Positions 16,531-26,078 are shown, counted from the first letter of the stretch. The stretch: DNA of 64,000 nt from Streptoalloteichus hindustanus (GCF_900129375.1 NZ_FQVN01000009.1:186001-250000); one strand, 5' to 3'. Notes: a model not told the origin generated them from the sequence alone. Translations and numbers: made by a program.

Positions 16531-18516
16531 GTGCCCACGCCCGCCCCGGACCAGCCGATGCCGTCCGACCACCCACAGCCGCGTCGTGTCGCGGGCCGCT
16601 ACCGGCTCGACCACGTCATCGGACGCGGCGCCATGGGCACCGTGTGGTCGGCCCACGACGAGATCCTGCGCCGCCGGGTCGCCGTCAAGGAGGTCCTGCT
16701 GCCGCCGGGCATCCCCGACCACGAGGCCGACGAGCTGCGGGAACGCACCCTGCGCGAGGCGCGGGCCATCGCCGTGCTCTCTCACCCGAACGTGGTCACC
16801 CTGCACGACGTGGTGCAGGAGCACGGCGAACCGTTCGTGGTGATGGAGCTGCTGCCCTCCCGCAGCCTGGCCGCGCTGGTCCGCCGGCTCGGCCGGCTCA
16901 GCACCGAGCAGGCCGCGGCGGTGGGGGACGCGGTCGCCGCCGCGCTCCAGGCCGCGCACCGCGCGGGCATCACCCACCGCGACATCAAGCCGGGCAACGT
17001 GCTCGTCGGGGACGACGGCCGGATCAAGCTCACCGACTTCGGCATCGCCCGCAACGTCGCGGAGGCGACGCTGACGAGCAAGGGCCTGATGCTGGGCTCG
17101 CCGGCCTACATCGCGCCGGAGATCGCGGCGGGCGAGCCGGTCACGCCGGCCGCGGACCTGTGGAGCCTGGGCGCGACGCTGTTCACCGCCGTGGAGGGCG
17201 AGCCGCCCTACGACGCCGACGGCAACCCCGTGGAGACGGTCAACGAGGTCGTCCACGGCGAGGTCCCCCGGCCGACCAGGGCCGGCCCGCTGGAGCCGGT
17301 CATCACCGGGCTGATGGTGAAGGACCCGCGCCGGCGGATCTCGCTGGGCGAGGCGCGCCGGCTGCTGCACCCGCTGCTGCCGGACCCCGGCGCGCAGCTC
17401 TTCGAGCCGGACGACGGCGAGGAGCCGGCGACCGGCGAACGGGGCACCATCCGGGGCGTTCCGGTCGGCTTCCCCGAGCCCGCCGGCGGGCCGCCGCGCC
17501 GGCCGCCGACCGGGGCGCCCGGGGCACCAGGGTCAGCCAACCCCTCGGACATCTCCGCCGCCGTGACGGAGCCGGACCTCTCGGCGCCGCTGGCGGCCGA
17601 CCCGGGGCCGCTCCCGTTCACCCCCCGGCTGCCCACCGACCCGCCGACGCTGCTCACCCCGGACCCGGGGCCGCTGCCCTTCCCGGCCGAGCCGGCCGCC
17701 GAGCGGGACGCGCCGGCCCCGCTGGCCGCCGACCCCGGCCCCCTGCCGTTCGCCCCCCGGTCTGCGGCCGCGGAGCCGCCCACGGTCCTGGCGGCCGACC
17801 CGGGCCCGCTCCCCTTCCCCGCGCCGCCGGCGGGGCGCACGCCGTCCCGCGGCCGGCGGCGCGCCGCGGTGCTGGCGCTCGCCCTGGTGCTGTTCCTCCT
17901 CGCGGCCGGCGGCGGGTTCGCGCTGGCGCGGATGGTGGCCGGCAGGGCGGTGATCCCGCACTCGGTGCGGGTCCTCGTGCAGGACGGCGGGGGCGGCTCG
18001 CTGGACCTGGCGACGCGGGAGGACGTGGCGACGAGCACCAGCAACGCCACCGGCGGTCGCTTCTCGATCATGACGCCCCGCGGGTGGCAGCTCTTCCGGG
18101 AGGCCAGCCCCGGGGCGCCCGTCCTGCGGTACACCTCCGCCGACGGCCGGCGGGAGCTGGCCGTTGAGCGGCTCACCGACTTCTACCCGCGCGGCAACGT
18201 CGGCTCCTACCTCACCTCGCTGCGCAGGTCCTACGAGCGCGGCGGCGGCGCGTTCGACCTGCGGACCAACCAGGCGCTGCGCAGGACCGACGTCGCCCAC
18301 GGCGCCAACGAGCCGCCCCGCGAGCTCCTGTACCGGACCGAGGAGCGCGGTCACGGCCGGAGCGGCCCCGCCCAGCACCGCAGCACCTTCGCGCACCTGC
18401 TGCCCCAGTTCGGCGACCTGTGGGTGGTGCGTCTCACTGTCCCGGTCGAGGAGGAGACCCGGGGCCGCACCGACGTCTTCGACCAGGTCGCGGGCTCCTT
18501 CCAGGTGATTGGCTGA
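16531..18516 (+). CDS. Transmembrane Ser/Thr protein kinase (PknB-type)
   Basis: The protein has 661 residues. The N-terminal kinase has the Gly loop GRGAMG (31-36), catalytic Lys in VAVKEV (about 53), HRDIKPGN (from about 150), DFGIA (from 169) and an APE motif. A disordered Pro/Ala linker contains four DPGPLPF repeats (from residues 357, 378, 401, 423). One membrane helix (about 445-470) is followed by a ~190-residue extracellular domain without PASTA repeats. It is expected to phosphorylate cytosolic proteins on Ser/Thr in response to an external signal. Three in-frame GTGs compete (16516, 16525, 16531); GGAGA at 16518-16522 favours 16531. The extracellular domain resembles actinobacterial SCP/lipoprotein-type sensor domains only loosely. 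Confidence 0.88.
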   Translation: MPTPAPDQPMPSDHPQPRRVAGRYRLDHVIGRGAMGTVWSAHDEILRRRVAVKEVLLPPGIPDHEADELRERTLREARAIAVLSHPNVVTLHDVVQEHGEPFVVMELLPSRSLAALVRRLGRLSTEQAAAVGDAVAAALQAAHRAGITHRDIKPGNVLVGDDGRIKLTDFGIARNVAEATLTSKGLMLGSPAYIAPEIAAGEPVTPAADLWSLGATLFTAVEGEPPYDADGNPVETVNEVVHGEVPRPTRAGPLEPVITGLMVKDPRRRISLGEARRLLHPLLPDPGAQLFEPDDGEEPATGERGTIRGVPVGFPEPAGGPPRRPPTGAPGAPGSANPSDISAAVTEPDLSAPLAADPGPLPFTPRLPTDPPTLLTPDPGPLPFPAEPAAERDAPAPLAADPGPLPFAPRSAAAEPPTVLAADPGPLPFPAPPAGRTPSRGRRRAAVLALALVLFLLAAGGGFALARMVAGRAVIPHSVRVLVQDGGGGSLDLATREDVATSTSNATGGRFSIMTPRGWQLFREASPGAPVLRYTSADGRRELAVERLTDFYPRGNVGSYLTSLRRSYERGGGAFDLRTNQALRRTDVAHGANEPPRELLYRTEERGHGRSGPAQHRSTFAHLLPQFGDLWVVRLTVPVEEETRGRTDVFDQVAGSFQVIG

Positions 18517-18573
18517 GTCCTGGCCGGCGGTGCTCCCCCGTCGCGCGGCGGCCGCGCGGACTACCCTGCGGCC

Positions 18574-19455
18574 GTGACCGGTAGCAACCCGAACCCGACC
18601 AGCGCCCCGAGCGTCGCCCCCGCCGTGGCGCTGCCCTCCAGCGACCCCGCGGTCAACCCGGCCGCCGACCCGACCGGCCTGGCCGCCGAGGCCGCCGCCG
18701 TCCTGGCGGAGCGCACCGGCGTGGCCCGGCACGACGTGGCCGTCGTGCTCGGCTCCGGGTGGCGCCCCGCCGCCGACCTGATCGGCGAGCCGGCCGCCGA
18801 GGTGCCGGTGGCCGACCTGCCCGGCTTCCTGCCGCCGACCGTGGTCGGCCACGGCGGGACGCTGCGCTCGGTGCCGGTCGCCGGCAAGAACGTGCTGGTG
18901 GTGCTCGGCCGCACCCACATGTACGAGGGCAAGGGCGTCGACCCGGTCGTGCACGGCGTGCGCACCGCCGTGCAGGCGGGCTGCAAGCTCGTCGTCCTCA
19001 CCAACGCCGCGGGCGGCCTGCGGCAGGGCATGCGCGTCGGCCAGCCGGTGCTGATCAGCGACCACCTCAACCTCACCGCCACCTCCCCCCTGGTCGGCGC
19101 CACCTTCGTCGACCTGACCGACCTGTACTCGGCGCGGCTGCGCTCGGTGGCCCGCGAGATCGACTCCTCGCTGGAGGAGGGCGTCTACGCGGGCCTGCCC
19201 GGCCCGCACTTCGAGACCCCGGCCGAGATCCGGATGCTGCGCGGCATGGGCGCCGACCTGGTCGGCATGTCCACCGTGCTGGAGGCCATCGCCGCCCGCG
19301 CGGCCGGCGCCGAGGTGTTCGGCCTGTCCCTGGTGACCAACCTGGCCGCGGGCGTCACCGGCGAGCCGATCAACCACGAGGAGGTGCTGGAGGCCGGCAG
19401 GGCCGCCGCCAGCGACATGGGCCGCCTGCTGCGCGAGCTGGTGGAGCGGGCGTGA
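18574..19455 (+). CDS. punA: Purine nucleoside phosphorylase
   Basis: The protein has 293 residues. It cleaves purine (deoxy)nucleosides with phosphate to base plus (deoxy)ribose-1-phosphate. Trimeric-PNP motifs are clear: VVLGSGW phosphate loop (about 50-56), GRTHMYEG (about 110-117), [24 protein letters not shown] and the base-binding Asn in SLVTNLAAG. The first ~35 residues form an Ala/Pro-rich extension not needed for the fold, so a later start is possible, but the GTG at 18574 lies 6 nt after TACCCT (18562-18567), which supports a leaderless start here. It overlaps the downstream mutase gene by GTGA. M. tuberculosis has deoD-pmmB in the same order. Confidence 0.94.
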   Translation: MTGSNPNPTSAPSVAPAVALPSSDPAVNPAADPTGLAAEAAAVLAERTGVARHDVAVVLGSGWRPAADLIGEPAAEVPVADLPGFLPPTVVGHGGTLRSVPVAGKNVLVVLGRTHMYEGKGVDPVVHGVRTAVQAGCKLVVLTNAAGGLRQGMRVGQPVLISDHLNLTATSPLVGATFVDLTDLYSARLRSVAREIDSSLEEGVYAGLPGPHFETPAEIRMLRGMGADLVGMSTVLEAIAARAAGAEVFGLSLVTNLAAGVTGEPINHEEVLEAGRAAASDMGRLLRELVERA

Positions 19456-21128
19456 CCCGGGCGGCGGGCGGGCTGGACCCGGCGGCGCGGGACGCGGCGT
19501 TCCGCTGGATCGCCGACGACGTCGACCCGGCGGCGCGGGCCGAGTTGCAGCGGGTGCTGGCCTCGGCGCTGGCCGGCGACGCGGCGGCCGCCGCCGACCT
19601 GGCCGACCGGATGGCCGGCCCGCTCCGGTTCGGCACGGCCGGACTGCGCGGCCCGCTGCGCGCCGGCCCGAACGGGATGAACCGGGCCGTCGTGGTCCGG
19701 GCCACCGCCGGGCTGGCCGAGTGGCTGCGCGCGCACGGCAGGGCCGGCGGCGTGGTCGTGGTCGGCAGGGACGCCCGGCACGGCTCGGAGGAGTTCCACG
19801 CCGACGTCGCGGGCGTGCTGGCCGCGGCCGGCTTCGACGTCCGGGTGCTGCCCCGCCCGCTACCCACGCCGGTGCTGGCCTTCGCCGTGCGCCGGCTGGC
19901 CGCGGTGGCGGGGGTGCAGGTGACGGCCTCGCACAATCCGCCGGGGGACAACGGCTACAAGGTCTACCTGGACGCGGGCGGGCAGATCGTGCCGCCGGTG
20001 GACGCCGAGATCGAGGCCGCCATCGCCGCGTCGCCCGCCTCGGTGGCAGTGCCGCGGTCGTCCGACTGGTCCACTGTGGACGATTCGCTCGTCGAGGAGT
20101 ACGTGACCGAGGTCGCCGCGCTCCCGACGGGCACCGCCCGCGACCTGCGGGTGGCGTTGACGCCGTTGCACGGCGTCGGCGGGGAGACGGCCGTGCTGGC
20201 GTTGCGCGGCGCGGGCTTCACCGACGTGCACGTCACCGCGTCGCAGGCCAGCCCGGACCCGGACTTCCCGACGGTGTCGTTCCCGAACCCCGAGGAGCCC
20301 GGCGCCACGGACGCGCTCCTCGCGCTGGCGTCCGAAGTGGACGCCGACATCGCCGTCGCGCTGGACCCGGACGCCGACCGGTGCGCGCTCGGAGTGCGGG
20401 ACCGGGACGGCGCGTGGCGGATGCTGCGGGGCGACGAGACCGGCGTGCTGCTCGGGGAACGCGTGCTGTCCACTCTGGACCGCTCGGCGCACCCCGACCC
20501 CCTGGTGGCCACGACCATCGTCTCGTCGTCGATGCTGCGCTCGGTGGCCGAGGCGCACGGAGCGCGGTACGACGAGACGTTGACCGGCTTCAAGTGGCTG
20601 ATGCGGGCCGGGGACGGCCAGGGCACCGGACTGGTCTACGCCTACGAGGAGGCGCTGGGCCACTGCGTCGCCCCGGACCTGGTGCGGGACAAGGACGGCA
20701 TCTCCGCGGCGGTGGCGGCCTGCGACCTGGCCGCCGAGCTGAAGGCGGCCGGGCGGACGCTGCTGGACGCCCTGGACGAGCTGGCCGTCCGCCACGGCCT
20801 GCACCTGACCGACCAGGTGTCGGTCCGGCTCGGCGCGATGACCGACGTCCAGCCCGCGATGGCCGCCCTGCGCGAGCGGGTGCCCGACGCGGTGGGCGGC
20901 CGGCCCGTCACCGCCGAGGACCTGCGGCCCCGCGACAACACGCTCGCGCTGCGCGGCGACGGCCTGCGGATCATGATCCGCCCCTCGGGCACCGAGCCGA
21001 AGCTCAAGGCGTACGTGGAGATCGTGGAGCGGGCGGGGAGCACGGCCGAGCTGGCCGCGGCCCGCGAGCGCGGCCGCGCGACCCTCGCCGCCCTACGGGG
21101 CGACGTGGAGGCCCTGCTCCTCGGCTGA
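19452..21128 (+). CDS. pmmB: Phosphopentomutase/phosphoglucomutase (PmmB-like)
   Basis: The protein has 558 residues of the alpha-D-phosphohexomutase family: phosphoserine loop [14 protein letters not shown] (Ser about 160), metal loop DPDADR (305-310), sugar-binding YEEALGH and phosphate-binding [10 protein letters not shown]. It most likely interconverts (deoxy)ribose-1- and -5-phosphate, given its overlap with the PNP gene (GTGA, 19452-19455); phosphomannomutase or phosphoglucomutase activity is also possible. PNP releases the pentose-1-phosphate and DeoC, encoded further on, consumes deoxyribose-5-phosphate, so a nucleoside-salvage role is the simplest reading. A strong terminator follows. 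Confidence 0.9.
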   Translation: MTRAAGGLDPAARDAAFRWIADDVDPAARAELQRVLASALAGDAAAAADLADRMAGPLRFGTAGLRGPLRAGPNGMNRAVVVRATAGLAEWLRAHGRAGGVVVVGRDARHGSEEFHADVAGVLAAAGFDVRVLPRPLPTPVLAFAVRRLAAVAGVQVTASHNPPGDNGYKVYLDAGGQIVPPVDAEIEAAIAASPASVAVPRSSDWSTVDDSLVEEYVTEVAALPTGTARDLRVALTPLHGVGGETAVLALRGAGFTDVHVTASQASPDPDFPTVSFPNPEEPGATDALLALASEVDADIAVALDPDADRCALGVRDRDGAWRMLRGDETGVLLGERVLSTLDRSAHPDPLVATTIVSSSMLRSVAEAHGARYDETLTGFKWLMRAGDGQGTGLVYAYEEALGHCVAPDLVRDKDGISAAVAACDLAAELKAAGRTLLDALDELAVRHGLHLTDQVSVRLGAMTDVQPAMAALRERVPDAVGGRPVTAEDLRPRDNTLALRGDGLRIMIRPSGTEPKLKAYVEIVERAGSTAELAAARERGRATLAALRGDVEALLLG

Positions 21129-21252
21129 CAGGCCCTCGACTGGCACGGCCCCTCGACTGGCACTGGTCCTCGCTGACCGGCCGGAGGGCGGTGACAGCGC
21201 AGGACAGCGACAGCGCAGGACAGCGACAGCTCAGGGCAGTGGCAGCTCAGGA
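21117..21252. repeat. Post-stop tandem repeats after pmmB
   Basis: Two arrays follow the stop codon. From about 21117, units of 16-18 nt of the type TCCTCGGCTGACAGG / CCCTCGACTGGCACGG recur about four times, the first spanning the stop codon itself. From 21193, GACAGCGCAGGACAGC is repeated exactly (21193-21208, 21209-21224) and then with changes (21225-21240, 21241-21252). Confidence 0.7.
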
Positions 21253-21256
21253 CGGA

Positions 21257-21303
21257 GAGAGGGGCGCGTCGCCCACCCCCAGGTCGGGCGACGCGCCCCT
21301 CTC
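21257..21303. terminator. Bidirectional terminator between pmmB and the aldo-keto reductase
   Basis: A perfect 18-bp stem (GAGAGGGGCGCGTCGCCC at 21257-21274 with its complement at 21286-21303) encloses an 11-nt loop. The flanking genes converge on it. Confidence 0.85.
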
Positions 21304-21394
21304 GTCTTCTGTGTCCACAGAGGACTGTCACGCCACCGTGGCCCTTGATGTCCACTGTGGACATATTGGGCGCCGGCGGAGACCCGGCTCCTCG

Positions 21395-22393
21395 CTACCG
21401 GCGCACGGTGCGCATCCCGTCCTCGTTGTAGCGCTCGCCGGCGACGGCGTCGGCCGGCACCGCGGCCTCGACGCGCGCCAGCTCCGCCTCGGTGAGCTCC
21501 AGCGTCGCGGCGGCGACGTTCTCCTCCAGGTACCGGCGGCGCTTGGTGCCGGGGATCGGGACGACGTCGGCGCCCCGGTGCTGCACCCAGGCGAGGGCGA
21601 GCTGGCCCGCCGTCACGCCCCGCTCGTCGGCCAGCTCCCGCAGCGCCGCCACGATCGCCAGGTTCCGCTCGAAGTTCCCGTCCCGGAAGCGCGGGTAGTT
21701 GTGCTGCCGGAAGTCCTGCTCGTCCAGCTCGGCCGGCGAGGTGATCCGGCCGGTGAGGAACCCGCGACCGAGCGGCGAGTACGGGACCAGGCCGACGCCC
21801 AGCTCCCGGCACGTCGACACGACGCCGTCCTCGATGTCCCTGCTCCACAGCGACCACTCGCTCTGCACGGCGGCGATCGGGTGGGTGGCGTGGGCGCGCC
21901 GGATGGTCTCCGGCGCCGGCTCGGACAGGCCCAGGTGCCGGACCTTGCCCGCCGCCACCAGCTCGGCCATCGCGCCGACGGTCTCCTCGATCGGCACCGT
22001 CGGGTCGATCCGGTGCGCGTAGTACAGGTCGATGTGGTCCACGCCGAGCCGGCGCAGCGAGGCGTCGCACGCCTGCCGGACGTACTCGGCGTCGCCGCGC
22101 ACGCTCCGCTGCGCGAGGTCGTCGCTCCGCACGATGCCGAACTTCGTGGCCAGCACGACCCGGTCGCGCCGGTCGGCGATCGCCCGGCCGACGAGCTCCT
22201 CGTTCGCGCCCATGCCGTACATGTCGGCGGTGTCGAGCAGGGTGACGCCCAGGTCCAGGGCGCGGTGGACGGTGGCGATCGACTCGGCGTCGTCGGTGGC
22301 GCCGTAGAACTCGCTCATCCCCATGCAGCCCAGGCCCTGCGCCGAGACCTCCAGGGCGCCGAGCCGTCGCGTGGGCAGGGTGGTGTCGGTCAT
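21395..22393 (-). CDS. Aldo/keto reductase
   Basis: The protein has 332 residues with the NADPH-dependent TIM-barrel AKR fold. Catalytic residues are visible: Asp/Tyr in LLDTADMYG, Lys in VLATKFG and His in DLYYAHRID; the cofactor segment [12 protein letters not shown] and [14 protein letters not shown] follow. The pattern is that of AKR13-like reductases of aldehydes, often used in detoxification. Its start overlaps the stop of the merR-type gene (22390-22393), so both are made from one promoter. In many actinomycetes a MerR regulator and an AKR of this type form such a pair. The natural substrate is unknown. Confidence 0.9.
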   Translation of the reverse strand: MTDTTLPTRRLGALEVSAQGLGCMGMSEFYGATDDAESIATVHRALDLGVTLLDTADMYGMGANEELVGRAIADRRDRVVLATKFGIVRSDDLAQRSVRGDAEYVRQACDASLRRLGVDHIDLYYAHRIDPTVPIEETVGAMAELVAAGKVRHLGLSEPAPETIRRAHATHPIAAVQSEWSLWSRDIEDGVVSTCRELGVGLVPYSPLGRGFLTGRITSPAELDEQDFRQHNYPRFRDGNFERNLAIVAALRELADERGVTAGQLALAWVQHRGADVVPIPGTKRRRYLEENVAAATLELTEAELARVEAAVPADAVAGERYNEDGMRTVRR

Positions 22394-22785
22394 GCCGTGG
22401 CCTCCTCGGGCGCGCCGCCGGGCTGCCGGCGCAGGATCAGGTCGTAGTTGTCGATCTTGTAGTCGAGGATCTCAAGACAGGCCTGGAGCTCGGCGATCCG
22501 CGCCCGCACGTCAGCGCGGTGCTCCACGAGCAACTGCTTGCGCCGGCCCGCCGTCGCCTCTCCCCGGTGTCGGAGCTGGGCGTACTCGCGCATCATCCGG
22601 ATCGGCATCCCGGTCAGCCGCAGCTTGGTCAGGAAGTCCAGCCACGTCAGGTCGGCGTCGGAGTAGACGCGTCGCCCGCCGGAGTCGCGGGCCGGGGGCT
22701 CGACCAACCCGATGCGCTCGTAGTAACGCAGCGTGTCGACCGAGAGACCCGTGCGCTCAGCTGCCTGGGCTATCGAGTACGTCAC
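22390..22785 (-). CDS. MerR family transcriptional regulator
   Basis: The protein has 131 residues. The N-terminal winged helix-turn-helix ([26 protein letters not shown]) and the [29 protein letters not shown] recognition wing are typical of MerR regulators, followed by a dimerisation coiled coil (about 75-115) and a short tail without metal-binding cysteines, so an organic or redox inducer is likelier than a metal. The GTG start lies 7 nt after the -10 TACCGT of a promoter with a 19-bp spacer, giving a predicted leaderless transcript. It probably regulates itself and the aldo-keto reductase with which it overlaps. Confidence 0.92.
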   Translation of the reverse strand: MTYSIAQAAERTGLSVDTLRYYERIGLVEPPARDSGGRRVYSDADLTWLDFLTKLRLTGMPIRMMREYAQLRHRGEATAGRRKQLLVEHRADVRARIAELQACLEILDYKIDNYDLILRRQPGGAPEEATA

Positions 22786-22792
22786 GCCTACG

Positions 22793-22823
22793 ACGGTAGG
22801 AGTTGGAGCGCGCTCCAGGTCAA
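22793..22823 (-). promoter_or_regulatory. MerR-type promoter with 19-bp spacer and operator palindrome
   Basis: On the minus strand, -35 TTGACC (22823-22818) and -10 TACCGT (22798-22793) are separated by 19 bp, the overlong spacer diagnostic of MerR-activated promoters. The spacer holds the perfect palindrome TGGAGCGCGCTCCA (22804-22817), the expected MerR binding site. Transcription would begin at or next to the GTG of the regulator gene. Confidence 0.85.
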
Positions 22824-22863
22824 CCTGACCGCGTCGACAACCCGGTCGCGGACGGCGCCGCGT

Positions 22864-23346
22864 TCAGCGCGGGGCGGGGCCGGAGAGCCGCCGACGGGCG
22901 CTGGTCGTGGCGGGGGTCACCCGGACCGGTGAGGTCGCGCCGGCCAGCCCGAACGCCGGCATGTTGACGTAGACAGCCTCGGCGGAGCCCGGGCGCGCGA
23001 GGTAGGTCTCGTGCCACACCCCGACCGTTCCGTCGCCGCCGACCCGCCGGTTGAAGTCCCGCCACGCCGCCGCGTGCGGGGCGTCCCGGTCGCCCGCGAA
23101 GGCCAGCAGGTCCTCCACCCGGCGCCAGTAGGACAGCAGGATCGTGGTCCGGCCGAGCCACGTGTGCGAGCCGAGCAGCCCGGCCCCCGGGTGCTCCGCG
23201 AGGTGCCGCAGCATCCGCGGCATCGCCGTGAGCACCGGCCACCACCGGTCCACCCGCAGCGGGCGGTTGATCCGCATCCCGATCAGGAAGACCGCCACGC
23301 CCTCCTCGGGCACCTCCGCCGTCCACCGACCAGCCAGCACCGGCAT
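22864..23346 (-). CDS. DUF4188 family protein
   Basis: The protein has 160 residues from ATG 23346 (a GTG at 23358 is an alternative; longer starts run into the promoter of the divergent gene). The sequence GVAVFLIGMRINRPLRVDRWWPV ... LGSHTWLGRTTILLSYWRRVEDLLAFA ... WHETY corresponds to DUF4188, a family of ~160-residue proteins related to the dimeric alpha-beta barrel monooxygenase-like fold. Function is unknown. It is divergently transcribed from a TetR-type regulator over a short region that carries an imperfect palindrome, so it is probably the regulated target. Confidence 0.7.
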   Translation of the reverse strand: MPVLAGRWTAEVPEEGVAVFLIGMRINRPLRVDRWWPVLTAMPRMLRHLAEHPGAGLLGSHTWLGRTTILLSYWRRVEDLLAFAGDRDAPHAAAWRDFNRRVGGDGTVGVWHETYLARPGSAEAVYVNMPAFGLAGATSPVRVTPATTSARRRLSGPAPR

Positions 23347-23373
23347 CGCGACCCCCACGTCCAGCAGTTTCAG

Positions 23374-23395
23374 AACACCGTTATAAAACAGCGTT
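23374..23395. promoter_or_regulatory. Imperfect palindrome between the DUF4188 and TetR genes
   Basis: A 22-bp stretch, AACACCGTT-ATAA-AACAGCGTT with small overlaps, matches its own complement at 16 of 22 positions and is A+T rich. It covers the -35 region of the TetR gene (-10-like TACGGT at 23400-23405) and the region expected for the divergent DUF4188 promoter. It is the probable TetR operator. Confidence 0.6.
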
Positions 23396-23411
23396 GCGAT
23401 ACGGTGGTCAA

Positions 23412-24008
23412 GTGCCACGCCCCAAGATCCACGACGAGGCGCTGCGGGTGCGCCTGCTGGACCGCACCGGCGAGCTGCTGTCCACCCACGGACCGGACGC
23501 GCTGAGCCTGCGCCGGCTCGCCGCCGACGTGAACACGTCGACGACGGCGGTCTACTCGCTGTTCGGCAGCAAGGCCGGTCTGGTCGCCGCCGTGCACCGC
23601 GAGGCGTTCCGCCGGTTCGGCGCCCGGCTCGCCGAGGTGCGCCCCTCCGACGACCCGGCGCGGGACGTGGTGGCGCTGGGGCACGCCTACCGGGAGAGCG
23701 CGCTGGCCGACCCCCACCTCTACGGAATGCTGTTCGGCCGCCCGGTGCCCGAGTTCACGCCGGACGCCGAGGCCAAGGAGGAGTCGCTGGCGACCTTCCT
23801 GCCCCTGCTGGACGGGGTGCGGCGCGGCGTCGAGCGGGGGCGCTTCGCGGCCGACCGGCCCGAGCGCATGGCGCTCGCCTGTTGGGGCCTGGTGCACGGC
23901 CTCGTCTCGCTGGAGCTCAACGGATGCCTCCCGCCCGACACCGACGTCGACGCCAGCTACGACGCGGCGCTGCGGGCGCTGGTGGCGGGTTGGCTCCGCC
24001 GGGACTGA
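23412..24008 (+). CDS. TetR/AcrR family transcriptional regulator
   Basis: The protein has 198 residues. The N-terminal TetR helix-turn-helix reads LRVRLLDRTGELLSTHG ... LSLRRLAADVNTSTTAVYSLFGSKAGLVAAV. The rest is an all-helical ligand-binding domain with WHG-like features (HAYRESALADPHLYGMLFGR; later ALACWGLVHGLVSLEL), as in TetR_C WHG-domain regulators. The GTG start is 6 nt after the -10-like TACGGT and has no Shine-Dalgarno, predicting a leaderless message. It is inferred to repress itself and the divergent DUF4188 gene. The ligand is unknown. A terminator follows the stop. Confidence 0.9.
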   Translation: MPRPKIHDEALRVRLLDRTGELLSTHGPDALSLRRLAADVNTSTTAVYSLFGSKAGLVAAVHREAFRRFGARLAEVRPSDDPARDVVALGHAYRESALADPHLYGMLFGRPVPEFTPDAEAKEESLATFLPLLDGVRRGVERGRFAADRPERMALACWGLVHGLVSLELNGCLPPDTDVDASYDAALRALVAGWLRRD

Positions 24009-24023
24009 GCGGGGGCACGACAA

Positions 24024-24053
24024 GGGCCCCTGGGCGCGCGTACCCAGGGGCCC
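24024..24053. terminator. Terminator between the tetR-type and chitinase genes
   Basis: GGGCCCCTGGG (24024-24034) pairs with CCCAGGGGCCC (24043-24053) over an 8-nt loop. The two flanking genes converge, so it can serve both. Confidence 0.8.
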
Positions 24054-24078
24054 CCTCGCCTCGCGGCGAACTTTTGTC

Positions 24079-26028
24079 CTACTTGGACAGTCCGTTGTAG
24101 ACGGCCGTCATCAGCTCGCCGTCGGCGGTGTCACCGTCCAGCGACCAGATCATCGCGCCGCCCAGCCCCTCGTTCCTGGCGTACCGGGCCTTGCGGACCA
24201 GCTCGGTGGGGTCGTCGTAGGTCCAGAACGTGGTGCCGTTGAAGATCCACGCGTGGCCGGACGCCTCGTCCCGGTGCAGCGTGTAGCCCTGGCCGAGCAG
24301 GTTCTTGAGCTTGCGGTAGTCCTCGATGCCCTTCTCGTAGGTCCCCGGGGCGCCGTCGGTCGCGCTCTGGAACAGCCCGTTGTTCTTGTTGGGCACGCCG
24401 GTCCAGCCGCGGCCGTAGAACGGGACGCCCAGCACCAGCTCGTCCTTCGGGGCGCCCTTGCTCGTGTAGGCCTGCACCGCCACCTCGACGCTGAACTTCC
24501 GGGCCGGCGGCGACGGGTCGCCGGCCGGCACCTTGACCGCCGACTGGTGGTTCGTGGTGTTCTCCCACGCGCCGTGCAGGTCGTAGCCCTGCACCGTGCC
24601 GAAGTCGAGGTAGTCGAAGATCTTCGGGACCTCGAAGCCGGCCTCGACCTTCGCCGGGTCGGCCGGCAGGAACGCGGTCAGCTCGAACTTCCTGCCCACC
24701 TGCGCGCCGTACTCGTCGAGCTGACGGCGGAACTCGGCCAGCAGCAGCGTGAAGTTCCGCTTGTCCTCGGGGCGGATCACGTTGCCGGCGTTGCCCTCCG
24801 AACCCGGCCACTCCCAGTCGATGTCGATACCGTCGAAGATCCCGGCGGCCGCGCCGGCGCCGCCCTGCGGCTCACCGCCCAGCTTGGGCAGGTTGCCCTT
24901 GATGAACAGGTCGAGGCAGCTCGACACGAACGTCCTGCGGGAGGCGTCGGTCAGCGCGGCGTTGGAGAAGTACTTCGACCAGGTCCAGCCGCCCAGGGAG
25001 AAGTTCACCTTCAGGTTGGGGTGCTTCGCCTTGAGCTTGCGGATCTGGTTGAAGTTGCCGGCCAGCGGCTGGTCGTAGGTGTCGCCAACGCCGTCCACGG
25101 ACTCGTCGGCCCGGAACCGGCGCTGGTAGTCGGCCCAGGCGTCGCCCTGGCCGGTCTGGTTGACGACGAAGCACCGGCCGTCCTGGCTGACGTTGCCGAA
25201 CGCGTAGTTGATGTGCGTCAGCTTCGCCGCGGTGCCCGAGGTCTCCATGTTCTTCACCAGGTAGCCGCGGTCGTAGATGCCCCACTGGGTGAAGTAGCCG
25301 ACCGTGCGCTGGCCGCCGGGGCCCGGGTTGCCGCCGCCGTCGGTCGTGCTGACCGTGACCGGCTTGCTGTCCGGGGAGACGTTGCCGGCCGCGTCGCGCG
25401 CCCGGACGGTGAAGGTGTAGGCGGTCTTGGGCGACAGGCCCGTGACGGTGTGCGAGGTCAGCGCGGTGCCGCCGACCCTGGTCCCGCCCTGGTACACGTC
25501 GTAGCCGGTGACCTTGACGTTGTCGGTCGCCGCGTCCCACGCGAGGTCGACGCTGGTGCCCGTGGCCCCGGCGCCGCGCAGGTTGCCGGGGGCGGTCGGC
25601 GCCTCGGTGTCCGGCTGACCGGGCGAGCCGTCACACGACGCGCCGTTGACCGAGCACTTGACCGGCGCGACGAAGGCGCCGGAGTAGGACACGCCGAAGC
25701 CGAAGCTCACCTCGGCGCCGGGCGCGACCGCGCCGTTCCAGCCGACGTTGCGGACGGTGACCTTCTGGCCGGACACCGTGTGGTTGCCCTCCCACAGGGA
25801 GGAGAGCCGCTGGCCCGCGGCGAGCTCGAACTCGACCGTCCAGCCGTTGAGCGCCGTGGCGCCACCGTTCTTGATCGTGTACTTGGCCTCGTAGCCGGCG
25901 CCCCAGTCGCCGGTCTTGGTGAAGGTCGCGGTGACGCCACCGGCGGCCTGGGCCGGCAGGCCCGCGACGCCGAGCGCGACGAGCAGTGCCGTGAAGAGCA
26001 CGGTTAACTGCCATCGACGACGTGGCAT
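24079..26028 (-). CDS. Secreted GH18 chitinase with CBM2 and FnIII modules
   Basis: The protein has 649 residues in four parts: a signal peptide (1-29, basic start then LFTALLVALGVAGLPAQA), a family 2 carbohydrate-binding module (about 30-132, with Trp-containing strands and a terminal Cys pair), a fibronectin type III domain (about 143-235) and a GH18 catalytic barrel (about 245-645). The catalytic motif DGIDIDWE (D399 to E406) is intact, with SLGGW earlier and late MIWSLDGD. It hydrolyses chitin outside the cell. An AAGGAG precedes the ATG. A DasR-type operator and a promoter lie 50-95 nt upstream, so induction by N-acetylglucosamine or chitobiose signalling is expected. Module order resembles Streptomyces ChiC-like enzymes. 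Confidence 0.94.
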   Translation of the reverse strand: MPRRRWQLTVLFTALLVALGVAGLPAQAAGGVTATFTKTGDWGAGYEAKYTIKNGGATALNGWTVEFELAAGQRLSSLWEGNHTVSGQKVTVRNVGWNGAVAPGAEVSFGFGVSYSGAFVAPVKCSVNGASCDGSPGQPDTEAPTAPGNLRGAGATGTSVDLAWDAATDNVKVTGYDVYQGGTRVGGTALTSHTVTGLSPKTAYTFTVRARDAAGNVSPDSKPVTVSTTDGGGNPGPGGQRTVGYFTQWGIYDRGYLVKNMETSGTAAKLTHINYAFGNVSQDGRCFVVNQTGQGDAWADYQRRFRADESVDGVGDTYDQPLAGNFNQIRKLKAKHPNLKVNFSLGGWTWSKYFSNAALTDASRRTFVSSCLDLFIKGNLPKLGGEPQGGAGAAAGIFDGIDIDWEWPGSEGNAGNVIRPEDKRNFTLLLAEFRRQLDEYGAQVGRKFELTAFLPADPAKVEAGFEVPKIFDYLDFGTVQGYDLHGAWENTTNHQSAVKVPAGDPSPPARKFSVEVAVQAYTSKGAPKDELVLGVPFYGRGWTGVPNKNNGLFQSATDGAPGTYEKGIEDYRKLKNLLGQGYTLHRDEASGHAWIFNGTTFWTYDDPTELVRKARYARNEGLGGAMIWSLDGDTADGELMTAVYNGLSK

Positions 26029-26078
26029 GGATGACTCCTTCGGTGCAGGGTGGCCGGGGCGTTACCCGGTTGGAGGAC

